Assembly (NCBI RefSeq): GCF_029227915.1
Contig: NC_079882.1
Coordinates: 23,689,001 to 23,753,000 of the forward strand
Reading direction: 5' to 3'
Length of the DNA: 64,000 nucleotides
Source of the DNA: Hydractinia symbiolongicarpus
Lineage: Eukaryota > Cnidaria > Hydrozoa > Anthoathecata > Hydractiniidae
The translations under genes were made by a program, and so were the position numbers. This document shows positions 14,901 to 27,000 of this stretch, one piece after another; the stretch's first letter is position 1, and every line of letters begins with the position of its first letter. Under the pieces are notes generated by a model, which did not search any database, was not told the origin of the DNA, and saw only the letters and a list, made by a program, of their open reading frames with translations.

Positions 14901-16368
14901 TTCTTTAATGTTATGTTATAAGTTATATGAATATTTTAAGACTAAGACCATCTAAAAAATGATTCCAAGATTCCAAAGTCAAGAATTTTCGAAAAAGTAA
15001 AAGGATTCAAGTCTTATATAACCAGAAAAAGTTTCTGAAATTTTAAATTCAGTTTTTTACCTGCAATAAAATTAGGATAACAATAAAATGAAAAAAAGAT
15101 GAAAATGATTTTTTTTAAGAAAGTTTTTACGATATTTACCTTATTAGATAAACAACCCACTAGAGCCATATGTAGGCCTAAAAGCGGATTTAATGCACTA
15201 ACAAGCACCAAACGAATATTTTCCACATTTTAGGAGTTAAGGAGCACAAGAATTTTCCGTTAATATGAGTTTTTATAAGTGTAAAAAATCCTGACTTTTC
15301 CCTGATAAGCTATTTCATTTCCCTGCAAATGAACTTCAGGGCCGTTTATGAACATTGTTTTTCGTGTCAAAATTCTAAAACGGTTCGTTATTTATTTTTA
15401 TATATTCTTTATTTTAAACCAGAATAAACTTCATATTGCGTCAACAAAACCGCATGCGGTGCTCAAACATAAATTCAAGTCATTAGCTAGTACCGCAAAA
15501 TCAATTGTTTGATATTTGATGGAATATAAATTGCGAATTTATCATATTTTTAGTCTGTGCTGTGCGCTGGTTTTTTTGTATAATGTGTTTTCAGAGACAT
15601 GATATGGCTGTCACACTCGCTATAACTATTAATTTTCTAATTCTTTATCAATTTTCTTATTTGACATGCATACTAAAGAAAATATAATAGTTTTTCTTCA
15701 AGGTGAAAAACCTAAGTTTGTCTAAGAGGTAATAAAATATGAAGCAATTAAAGGGAATAAAAAAACAACTCCTTAACCCTTTTCCAAATAACGTTCATTG
15801 TCTTCACTGCTCCCTTTGAGGGTTAGACCCTTAACATTTAAAAACAATAATGGCAACAAACTCCCACTCTCATTTTTGCTATAGTTTCAGTATTTTGTTT
15901 TTAGCCAAACAAGTTGCCGATATATCAAGGAACGGCGTTCACACCTTACATTTGGCCGGCCTAAATTTAACTCCCATGGACAAGAAAGGTTCGGCGGCGT
16001 TCACATTGAACGTACGCCGCATGTCTCAAAGTACTTGGTCGCCACATAGAAACCACCATAATCGATCTGGTAGTTTGGGAAGTGCTGCATCAAGTGACAA
16101 CATAGACAGTTTTTATGACGAATCTAGTGAATCATTAAGTTTATCGAACAGCTTGTCGTGTCCACAAAAACGACTAACCAATAGAATTACATACACACCG
16201 AAAGCGAAAACTATTGATAGGAAATACAGTTACGACAGTAAGTTGACGCACTCGGCTGACGTAGCGAGAAGTAAAAGCCTGAACAGACGCGTAAGCTTAA
16301 TAGAGCGCCAGTCTGAATATGCTGAAAAGAAAAGATTGGCGAAGTCATTTACCATAGATCAGTCATAA
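5976..16368 (+). CDS. Spectrin-repeat protein with GAS2 (GAR) microtubule-binding domain
   Basis: Eight exons in phase: 5976-6056 (starts ATG, MYQRRHSSL), 10014-10316, 11005-11169, 11705-12034, 13233-13424, 13902-13952, 14136-14328 and 15905-16368. Total 1779 nt, 592 aa. Exons 1-6 all end in phase 0, typical of spectrin-type modules. Residues about 116-374 are helical with spectrin-repeat hallmarks (AEVAWKRLCK, SDIKGWLDATEARSELF, VISRWDTLVSS). Residues about 381-438 form a GAS2/GAR domain: CTCHNPFRIVKVGDGKYTFG, then VRVGGGWEYLYDFL and DPCR. The C-terminal 154 residues are Ser/Arg-rich and disordered. Known family role: GAR domains bind microtubules in spectraplakins (MACF1, dystonin, Shot) and GAS2 proteins. 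There is no EF-hand pair before the GAR domain and no CH domain, so it resembles a minimal spectraplakin C-terminus. AATAAA at 16573-16578. The first exon is inferred from its ATG and good donor; further 5' exons or other starts (for example the ATG in 10014-10316) are possible. Confidence 0.75.
6057..10013. other. Long first intron of the spectrin/GAS2 gene
   Basis: About 4 kb of AT-rich sequence without a convincing exon. It holds a (GAA)n microsatellite (about 6158-6199), a run of C at about 9800-9812 and many short A/T tracts. Small open frames at 6051-6347 and 7634-7843 (minus) are made of repeat sequence. Extra coding exons cannot be excluded. Confidence 0.45.
6158..6199. repeat. (GAA)n microsatellite
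   Basis: A run of GAA units interrupted once near the left end and once near the right end, inside the first intron of the spectrin/GAS2 gene. It gives the minus strand a spurious poly-Leu stretch. Confidence 0.9.
11258..11325. repeat. Foldback hairpin repeat, copy 1
   Basis: Arms AACCTCGTCTCCAGGACA (11258-11275) and, inverted, TGTCCTGGAAACGAGGTT (11308-11325) differ at one position, around a loop of about 32 nt. It is a member of the CCTCGTCCCCAGG family found throughout the window. It lies in an intron of the spectrin/GAS2 gene. Confidence 0.85.
11430..11618. mobile_element. Relict MITE of the CCTTATCGGTAAAA family
   Basis: The left end reads CCTTATC followed by AAAAAATCGGCAAAAAGTGAC. The right end reads ACCGTCTTTTTTTAACGATAAG. 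These are the diverged terminal sequences of the full-length copy at 36974-37491, and both ends abut TA (11428-11429 and 11619-11620). At about 189 bp it is internally deleted. It sits in an intron, 79 bp before the exon at 11705. Confidence 0.6.
12140..12181. repeat. 21-bp tandem duplication
   Basis: TCCGCCCCAGTGTTTCGCCCT occurs twice head to tail (12140-12160 and 12161-12181), an unusually GC-rich patch inside an AT-rich intron of the spectrin/GAS2 gene. Confidence 0.85.
12803..12832. repeat. Perfect 13-bp inverted repeat
   Basis: TTCTAGAGTAAGA, four-base loop ACTA, then TCTTACTCTAGAA. The hairpin is perfect and intronic. No function is apparent. Confidence 0.85.
13523..13606. repeat. Foldback hairpin repeat, copy 2
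   Basis: Left arm AACCTCGTCCCCAGGACTT pairs with the right arm AAGTCCTGGGGACGAGGCT, and pairing continues inward through TTAGGC/GCCTAA. This is one of the best-preserved copies in the window. It lies in an intron of the spectrin/GAS2 gene, about 100 bp after the exon ending at 13424. Confidence 0.9.
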
Positions 16369-16578
16369 GAATGACATCTGCGGCCAGATGAATCATTGTT
16401 TTAAATATTGCAGCTAAGCTGCGGTGCACAGTATAATGATGATTAAAGTATCCTCTAAATGTGATTGTGGGAAAGGAGCGTCAAATAGACGCGGCCACAC
16501 TGTATTGATTGTGTTTAAACAGACACGTGGGTCGGTGGTATACTTCCACATTTTACCAAGGTAAAAATGTAAAATAAA

Positions 16579-19500
16579 TATTTTTGAAAAAAAGAACTTT
16601 CTCTAAAATTTGTATTAAAGAAATGATAATTAATTTATGCTAAATATTTTGTGAAAAAATGCATTGGTGTAGTATTATAATGTATTGTTTAATAGTGGTT
16701 TCCTCTAAAAGAAATGGTGAAGCCAGCAAAACATTATGGTCTGTCATTACTCTGTTTTTAGTAAGGATACTCTTTTGGAAAGCAGCCAATGTTGAGCTAA
16801 CACCAATAGTGCTAATAAAGCCTAACCTTTTGGTACCTCTCTAACTCGACCTGAAAGTTGTTTCGAATTGGCACTAAAGGAATGAGAAGGCACTTTGTGA
16901 AAAGTTTCAAAATCATCCTTTTTAATGTAGTTTTAAATTTTTATACAATATAGTCTCAAACAGGATATATAGCTGCTACACATTTTCTGAAAAACTGCCA
17001 GAAAGCTTCTGCAAAATTGCATGAAAAACTTTCTACAGCTTGTAAATTTAAGCTCTTGCAAAATATTAATTTTCTCGCAAAAAATAATGCATGCGTTAAC
17101 TTAGCACCCTTAAAAAAGACTCCTACCCCGAAAAAGTTCCCTTGCGACAAAAATTTGTTAAAGGAAGTATAATTCAAATCGAAAGTAAAATACAAGAAGT
17201 TCAAATATTTGAATATCTTTATTTAAGTTTTAATTTATTACGTCAGGATGAGCTAGTTAAAGTCAACAATGACATATCGCTGATTCATTGTTCAAGAGTT
17301 TAAAATATTGCCATATTTGGTAGTGGAAATCGATTATAACCGTTCGGTAGTGCATATTTGTTACACTGAACAAATTATAAGAAAAGGGATGTACCTTGGG
17401 CTTCCTTTTCTTTATTTAAATCGTGGAGGAAAGTTTAATTTATCCATCCATTTAGTGCATACAATAGTTCACTTAAGATCTGTAGCTATATAAAAAGCAA
17501 CAGATCATTAGAAGCTATGATGAGCTCACTTTGTTTTCTCGTCAGGTTCTATATATGAACTCCTATTGTTTGCATTGCGAGCAATAAATGTTGCCATTAA
17601 TGCGACTGCAGGAATGTTAATGTATAAAATTGTCTGCACGCAAAAAAAAAGTTTCGAATAATCCAAAACTTCATTTTGGAGACACCATTAGATACTGAAC
17701 TGGATGGGTTTATTACCACTTATCTTTTTCATGAGCATCGCTCCGTAATAACGTATCAGGAGCCAGGAGACCCCGGAGACTAGGATGGGTGAGAAAGTTA
17801 AAGCTAAACGATGAAGACCATGTGACTTAATTTCTTTTTGGTTGTTAAGACAAATAAAAATGCGATCAGTCTTTAAGATTCTGCAACTAGCCAAAAACAA
17901 AACCGCTATCATAATGTTAGAAGTTATACCGACTGATTATGTATCAAGATATTTTTTAACGACAACCTAATGATAACAACGAACTTTCCAAGTTATAAAA
18001 CGAGTCGGAAGTTAACTGTCCATACTCTTAATTGCCTTACACTTTCTATGACTCGATTTTGATATACTTTAAATGTATGTTGTAATTGTTTTTTATAGAA
18101 CGTTATATCGTGGGTGATCTTAAGCCTTGGGGTTTTTCATATGGATGCTATTCAATCGTTCCATACCCCTAAATAAATTGTAGCATGTTAATTTTCGTGC
18201 AATACAATGTTATGGCGGGAAATGTTGCAGAAACTACGCATTGGCTTTTGTTTTGTTGTCTTAGAACGTATTTTTTGTTGCAAGTTCGCATAGTATAGCC
18301 ATGTATTGCAACATTTTATTTGCAAAATTTTTTGTGGCAAATCTTGTAAACTATTTTTAAAAATAGTTTGCAAGATTAGCCAACGTGATTTCAGGTGTGG
18401 AAAAATTTATTTACAAGATCAAGATGATACAAAGCTATTTAGGGTATATACATTTTTTTAGTCTTGGCTTGCTTCCGAAAAACATATTAAAAATTCAATT
18501 GGGTGATGCAGAAATTTTAGTTTGGTTTTTGAGGAATCTGTTACTAGATTTTCTCTGTGAGGTAGCATCTATGGAAAAATTTTACACTATGAAATCTCTA
18601 GATTGCTGAAAAATGACATTTCCAGCCTTTTTCTTTTTTTTGTCAATTCGAAAACAAACTGAACTTTAACGTCTTACATGAGTGAAAAGAGATATTCTCC
18701 ATCCTGGGCTGTGATAAGCATAATTTAGAGTAGGCAAATGCCGATAAAAAAGTTGCAAATTAAAATATCACAGAATTGTAAGACACAGCATCACCGCCTC
18801 TTCTGTGTTGTAAGTGAAGTGTTTTTAACCATTTAAAGCCATTGTTCAACTGTCAACTGGACTGTAGGAAAGCAAGGAAGAGAACTGGGTGACGGTTTTC
18901 TGGTTGACAAGTTAAAGTTATAGATAGAAAATACTTCAGTTGTAATGCCAAATATTTTTTTTTTTTAAATCCTGAAAATAAAGATATTGCGTCAATGTCA
19001 TTTTGATGACTCGTTTTGCACAAAATTAAAAAAAGTTTTGTAGTCATTTTGAACAATATGGGATGTCCTGTGGCTTCCTTGTTCCTTTAATCATGTTGTA
19101 TAAATAACGTTACAATTTGATTTTTCTCTTTTAAAATGCTTTGTTATTTTCACCGACTAAATATTGACTAATCACAACTCCTCCCCCATTTTCCTTTGTA
19201 TTCCTGAACAGTAAAAAATGTCCTCTTTGTTACAATAGGCAACAAGGTGTTGACGCAGTAAATATAAATACGTTTGTGTTTTCTATGAGTTCTCTTTGCA
19301 GTAGGACAATGTTTTTAATACTAAAAATTAAATAAAAAAAGAAAATTATAAACTTTTTGAAATAATGATATCATTAAAAGAGGGTGGATGCTATCTGCCG
19401 GACAGGGTTTTGCTGGACCAGTGACCAGTGGTCATGAGTTATATATAGTTATACTCACCACCTTAAACCTTTAATGTAGATGGGTTTTATTTTTAGGGGG

Positions 19501-21006
19501 TATTCAAACAAGCCTGTTTCTCTAATGTAGAACCAAAACGAGGTCCAATTATAGGGAAACAACGAAAAAGAAGTGGAGATAAAAAATGATAAGGCAGATA
19601 TGGAAGTTGAAGGTGATAATAAATGTATGAATATCTACTACCAATTACTTAAATAAATTTTGATGTACAATTTAATAAATTAGTTCGCTTGAAAGGGACA
19701 AACATCTTGTTTCTGTCCTTCCAAACAAAGCTTCATTATTTAGCTAAGGGTTTAACATACAAGAGGCCTTTACGTTAAAACTATGTGTAATATGAGACGA
19801 TTTATAGCGTCACATATATACTGACTTCAACTTTTTTAAAAAAAGCTAATACAATGTTACTGCAGCCTTTCCATCTGAGATAATTAAGAAATTGCAGCTT
19901 AATATTGGAAAAAAGAAAAACGTTATGTGAGATTTACATTTTTGCACTTTCAAGCTTTCAAGCACCTGATGACGAAAAATATCTGCAAAAAAAAAGCATT
20001 GTTGTATTTGTCTTGTTTTAAATGAAACCGTTAATTCTTTAAAGGGAGGGGAATGTTTAGTTTTTATGGTTACAGGAAAAAGACTGGAAGTGCAGGGCGG
20101 GGGAAGAAGATCCGACATGTCATGTCATAGCTGTAATTAACTGTTAATTAGTTCAAAATTAAACAATGAGAAGGAAACACTGGATAATTGCCAACACAAA
20201 TTCGTTTTTTGTGTTAACTTGAACTCAATGTATAGAAGTCGTTGGTATATGTTGTTTAATGGCTGTTCTTCGCAAATGCTGAAATAAAATGAGGTTGCCA
20301 GAATGTTTTTATGGGTATAATTTGAAATGCAAACAAAATTATATACATAAATATATCACTTTTATAGAACTAATTAGTGGTTTGACCTGACTATATTGTG
20401 CAAACTAATTCCATGCTTGCCTTCTATTCACAGTTGTTAATTAGAGCTGTACGAGTTGCTATGGTTTGACAACCACTTTAGAGAAAATTTTGGTATGTAT
20501 TTCCATGACGCTACGACGCCACTGTTTTTCTGTGATTATTAACAGCGAAAAAAAGTTTTTGTAGGCAACTTAATGAATCTATGTGTAAGAACTCGTTTAA
20601 ATTAAACACCAACCGTAAATGATCACTTTAAGTCATTAGCCGCTTCCTTAAGGACTCATTAACAATTATAAAGATGTAGATCAAATCTATTTTAGGAAGT
20701 TGCTGTAACCCCCGTATTTTTTAAAATGTAATGGTCAGAGTACTTTTAAATGGTGAAAATTCAAGGAGGTTTTTTATTTTAACGATGTTTCTGTTTGTTG
20801 TTTGATGGGATGGTAACGACTAAATAATCACCCCCGGTTTTTTAAAATACACCAGAAGAACAGGCTAAGATGGTTTGCTGTAGACAGGGTGTAGTACATA
20901 AATTGTTTTGTCCATGCTTGGTAACGTTCTTACGCATGGACAAACCTATTTTGAATTGTTTCAGTAGGCAAGAAAAAAAAGAAAATTAAATAGATTTTTT
21001 TTTCAG
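16579..21006. other. Gene-poor region with a possible terminal exon
   Basis: No recognised gene. At 19535-19591 a short candidate terminal exon follows a TGTAG acceptor, reads EPKRGPIIGKQRKRSGDKK then TGA if entered in phase 1, and is followed by AATAAA at 19618-19623. Its entry phase equals the exit phase of the GAS2-domain exon (14328), so an alternative 3' end is conceivable. A 38-bp palindrome lies at 18340-18377. The rest is AT-rich without signal. Confidence 0.35.
18340..18377. repeat. 38-bp near-perfect palindrome
   Basis: Two 19-bp arms (AATCTTGTAAACTATTTTT and its complement with one mismatch) abut with no spacer. The flanking 150 bp repeat TTGCA words, so it may be the core of a decayed foldback element. 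Confidence 0.85.
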
Positions 21007-24000
21007 TTTATTTTATTAGCAAGAAGAGTTTTGAAATTAGCTTGGGATCAGTGCTTTTATAATGTAAGTGCAATTAAATTATTGTAAAGCTATTTATTCT
21101 TTATTATATTTAAATAACTTAAATTTACATGTTTATTGTGTTGACATTGTATGTGTCATATCGATAATCTGCAACTATGTGACAAAAATGTACGAATTAG
21201 TTAAAACAGATTCGTGATTGAAGGCTTGCCAAGTTTAAAATTCACTTAGACCATGCGGTTACTTAATCCATCATCTACGTATTCTCTTTTTCATGTAAAG
21301 AGGGTGCTATTTTAGGTATTAAAAGTGTCCTTGATAATACCAACCTAAGATGTAGATCTTTTTTAAATTCCCCTAAATGTCGTATATATAAAGGGTCAAA
21401 GTACGAATTTGCTTTCGTTAAGACAAATAACTGTACCTGCATCGATGTCTAAGGATTGCCTTTGGGAGACTTTTAAGAATAGATTATGCCAAGAAGCTAC
21501 TTTAAATTGAGGTTGCTTTTTTAAACAAGACAGGATATATTCCCATAGATAGGTCGAGCAATTAGTGTTGAATTTTTAGATCCTTTATCAGATGCTACAA
21601 ATAATGCATAAATGTACCTATTCATGAGAAATTTTTTTTGCTTATTTTGTTTGTTTTTAGCTACAATTAAATAATAATGACTGGAGCAAGTTGAAGACAT
21701 ATTTTGTCTTATCTTATTCCCCATATATAGTTGAGATGGGTTAAAGAGAGCAGGTTACATTAATGTTAAGAAAAAAAATATTTACAATTCCTCTATAGAG
21801 TTGTGAAAAATTACAAAAATTTAGTACTAAAAATATCGTGAATAATCTAAATTATTAAATAACAAGAAATGTTCGTGGTTTTCTTAAATTGCGCCAACAA
21901 GCAAATAGATTTTTTTCTCCATTTAAGACTGTAAATAAGATAATGAGTATCTACTGGTCACTAGTAAGGCCTTTGAAATGGTAAATTGTTTATTGAATAT
22001 TGTGTTCTATTAAATGATTTTTAAAGGACTTTGGTGCAATGCCATACCTGATTTTATACATAAGCAAAAGGACCTGGTGTATGTTCAGTTTATAGATACT
22101 GAAAGCCCTTATTTCTCTTAATAATGGTTTGGCTGTGGTGTATTTGTTATGCCAAATATTATGCAACATGCGTGCTTCCGTTTATTTTAAATATTTGTAA
22201 GCTTAGAATGAATAGTGCTAGACCAGGCTACGTTACAATAGGTTAAATACCAGTGAATAAAGAAGCGGTAATGGCTTTACTTTGTATAATATTCAAATAT
22301 TTTTGGAAATGTTATTCTCTACTGTTTGTATATATGGGTTTTCCAATACTAAAAATATGAAATCTGATTGAACGAAATGTGTAAGAAGTATGAATTCATA
22401 TTTATGTCCTTAAAAAATAAAAAATCAGATAGCAAGCAGAGAGGAGTTAGCTCATGGATAGAGTGGGGAGTTGTGAAATTTGTGGTAAGTAGTGACTCTT
22501 TGCTTTCTAAAAACTGGGTGTATCAACAGCTTCAGGGTGTGGTAATTTTATTTGATCTAAAAACTTCACTTTTCATCTGATCGCAAGAGGCTCGCAAAAG
22601 ATGTATTAAGAAGTCAGGCATAGGAGGAGACTTTATCTGAACCTCCACTAACGCACATATGTGTGCATTGCGGCTCTTGCGGTTATGATCTATAGAACTA
22701 GAAGACATGTCTGTCTCCTTAGGTTAGGCTACTTGTGAAACCCTAAATTATGAAATAGCACGTTTAACCAACAGCGTGCAGTAACTGGGAAATTAAGAAA
22801 TATAAAATTAGTTATAATTAGTTGAAATTTGCTTTCAATCAGTTTAAATTTAATCAAGCTCATTTAACAAAAATAATATTTTTTTATTTGAAGGAAAAAT
22901 TACGATTTTTATGCCGTATCTTTACACATTAGAATATTTCTTTATCACGTGACATAATGGTTTCGGTGAAATTTTGCGTGGTAAAAGAGCATGCGTTTCT
23001 TTTTTACATTATACACATATCATATGAAAAAATAAAAGATTCGCGCATAAATTAGTAGTATAATTTATGCGAAATTTAATGACACTTTTTATGCATGAAT
23101 TAATAACTTTTGTGCATAATAAAAAAAGATTAAATGATAAATTAGAAAATTAAAAAAGAAATTATATATCTTCAAAAAACACAACCTAATCGTAATTTTA
23201 ACCCTAGCAACATAAACTTTGATTTTAACAACTTATCCAAATTCGTCCCCAAGCTCTTTTCTCTCATTTTTTTAGCAATCTTGAACGGGATAAGTAAAGC
23301 CCTGGAGACGAGGTTGCAACCTATTATGAAGATTAACAGCGTAGAAATTGGGTAATAGGTTTTGAATGATTAGCTTTCCAGGTGAGAGATGAAAAAGCAA
23401 CAAAAAAAAAAAGATTGGGAAACTGAATTGCTTGATAATAGGAATCAACTGATATTAAAAAAAGTTTTTAGCGCCAATATTTTTGCCTGTGTAAGCAAAA
23501 AAGAAAGATATAAAACATACGAACTTATTTTATCTGCTTGCATGAATCAATTCTTGTGATTTGATTATACCCCGCCTACCTTCAGAATTGTGATTCTAGC
23601 AACGCCCAAAAAAACCACAAAATGGAAATAAATAAAAAGGAAAGAACAAAAAAGTTTGATAACATAATAATTGGGTATACTATTACTTATAAAACTTTAA
23701 TGTTGGAAATCAAAGACAACTTTTAGTGGTTTTCATTTTGACCTTTCGACAAGATTATTTTTTGTTTTGTTTTTATGTTCCAGGCAGAGAAAATTCCAGA
23801 CGGTAAGTTTTCAAACTAAATATATCATCCATAAACATCCTTTTTTAATTTAACTTAGCTGTATTTTTTTTTCAATTTGGAGTTTTAATTTGTTCTTGAT
23901 TCTTTGCGTGATGTGAAATTATCCACTCTCTATTTTTATTAAAAATTATAAAATGACAAACATATAAATGCAATGAAAGAGAAATCATAAAATATAGTTC

Positions 24001-27000
24001 TGTTATATCGATACAAGCTTTTTCTTTTATAAGAATATGTTTGTAAGAATATAAGACTGAAATTTAAGGTTAAAAAAAAGGTCTCTATATATTTTGTTTA
24101 TAATTTGTTTTTGCGAAACTCGTGAACTTACGTTGCAAAAATTTGTAATGTGTCTATACTGTAAAGTGAATTAAAAAATGCTTTAAATATAAGAACAAAA
24201 TAAGAACAATTCCAGGCTAAACATGTTTAAAAAATAAGAACATTATCAAGCTACTAGCAAATTTACAATTTCTGATTTAATTCCAGGCTGAAGTTAAATT
24301 TCCCGGACCTTATATAAAGGAAATTGTAACAGAAAATTGTTTTAGAATTTTTGCAACCATCTCTCGGGTACGAATTTATACTATCAGGAACCCAATCCTT
24401 TTTTTACAACATGTTTTTAAAGTTTGGTTATGCCCAAGACTTATGTTTGTATAAAGTTGTTCTTATAATCTCCAATGCCACTGTAAAAATATATATGTTA
24501 ACCTTTTAATTTTTTTTTATATTTTTTATATATATTTAAATAATAAGAAAATATAAAATAAATAAGTAAAATTATGCAAAAAACAACAACCGCAGTTGTA
24601 ATCTGACTTCGGTCTTGACATCACAACAAATTCACAAAATCTAAAACTTTCAAGTAGCAGACCACTAAACTATTAAGACGTGAAAATAAAAACAAAAAAT
24701 AAGAGCAAAAAAACCACATGTGTTTTTGTATCTAAGTTTCTCTCTGTTGTTCTTTTAAATAAGTTTCTGATAAGAGGCTCTCACTGTATGTTTATAAATA
24801 ATTTAAAAACACAGATAGAGGCTAGCTCCTTCTTGAATCTGTCTGTGTGAAGATTGTATCACGTTTTTTTAACTTTCCAAACAATAGATTTTATAATGAG
24901 GTATAATGAAGCGGTAATTACGAAGTTTTAATGAGAATTGTAAAAGCATAAAGGATGTTGTATGAGTTAAGAAAACTTTTAACAAGATTATTGTTAAACG
25001 CTATGTTAGGGAAACGGAAAATGTATCAAATTGTTCACTATTGAAATTTATATTTTGTTACATGTTTTATTTAAAAACACTTTATTGTGGATTTTATATC
25101 TATTATTATTTTTATGGAACATTCAGAATAGATGTATGGAAAAAAACTTCTATAAACTTGAAGGTAGGTGCAGTAGCGCTGAGATTAATTGTTAGGAATT
25201 CGTTTCGCGCGTTTAATTTTCGCGTCAGAGTGAAAGAAAGATGGTAGCTAAGCAAACTGTTATTCGGAACATATTTACTTTGTTTTCATGTGAGGTGTGT
25301 AATTTAACCGGTAAATCCGATATTAATGGATTTCTTAATTTGCTTTGAACTGTCTCCTCGCTGTGCGTTGATAAATATTATCCACAGTGGCTAGAATGAA
25401 GTAGCTATTAGGATCAGTTTTAGAAGTTCGGGGATTAGGTTCTTTTTTTAAAATCTGGGATACTCGCGTGATACGAATATGTTACACTTCTTCATCAGAA
25501 TAATGAGGCTTAGAAGGACGGAGTAATACAAAGAATAAGAACATTGACAAGGCTGAAATTTTGCTGTTATCGTCCCCTGAAAACACGACTTAAAGTACAG
25601 TAAATATTTTTTTAAAGGTTTCGTACATCCATGGTTTAGGTTTTGCATTGGAAATTTGTACTGTAAACAAAAAATCTGCTTAAAATATAAAAATAAATTA
25701 AGAACAGTTGCAAGCTGAAGATGTGAAAAAAATTTAGAACATGTCAGGCTGGAGCCGAAGTTTCTGGTTCTTATAAAGATGACTTATGACTGTTTTTTTT
25801 ATCAATTTTAAAAGAATGTCGAAAGTTACTAAAAAAATAAGAACTTAGAACAATTTAAGGTTGAGAAATTTTAAAACATTTTTTTAATTGGTTTTGTACC
25901 CTTGTAGTAAAGGGTTCATTAAGATCACTCACCCAGGCTTGATACCAAATACGAACGCGATTTAAAAAATATTTAAAGCGGTTGTAGAAAGAGAAGAATA
26001 TTTCATTTATGCCTAGTTCTTATAAAAAAGGATCTAATTGTCGTTAATAATCTTACAGAAAGAATGTACATAACAAAACTTAACTAAATATATATTTAAC
26101 AGTAACTAGATAAGTGAATGTATTCGCTACAATGACTAAGAAATGACATATGTATTCAAATAGATTCCATAACTCCGCCTCTTTCCTGCGTCTTGTCAAG
26201 AAAATGTTTGAAGTTTAAATATTTTTATGGTAAATTAGGCGGGCCAGTCATATTGTTTTTTTGGCACTTTTTTTGTCAAAACATATCAAATGTGCTGGCT
26301 TCAGTCTGAAATTGACCAATTAAGCATCACCTTTGGTCCCAAAAGCCAACCTTCTATAGACGTTTTGACCTTAGCAGGCGAAATTAAAACGCTAAAATGC
26401 GTTAAAAGATATTCACACGTAGTTCGAACGGTGTTTTTTTTCAAGATGTAGAAGAAGGAACTAAATTCTCAGTTAAAATCGTAAATGCTTGACACATGGT
26501 AAGCTGCCATTATGCTTTATTTTTAAAGCAGACAACCTTTGCTATATAATATGTGGTCATTTGAGGTGTGCTGGACATACTTGTGTGAACAAAACAGACT
26601 GAAAGATGAAGTGGTGCGGTCATAAGACAATATTGAGAAGTGCTTGAAAGTTTCTGATGAAAACCTTTGAGTGAGTAAACGTTGAAGAAGTTTTAATATT
26701 TCTGGCACCGTGTTCAAACAGAATAATTCAATGTTTGAGTTGTTTTTCATAACAACCTCTTCTAAACATTCAAATGCTCTTCAAGCAAGCGAAGAAAATT
26801 TCAAGTGTTTTCAAAGAATGTCCAGGTTCTCTTCAGACTGGTTTTACGCAATGACCTGAACGTTTCTTGTGTTATTTTAAACATTTTTTATAAGAACCAA
26901 GAAACTTAGCTTTAGCCTGAAGCGTTCTTAATTTTTTCATATGCTCAGCCTAAAATTGTTCTTATTTTTTAGCCATTCCAAGCCTCATTGTTCTTATATA

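Noticed and set aside
25041-25247. 68-codon plus-strand frame
   Set aside because: AT-rich low-complexity start and a TTTTCGCG-containing end like the dispersed repeat; no exon signals.
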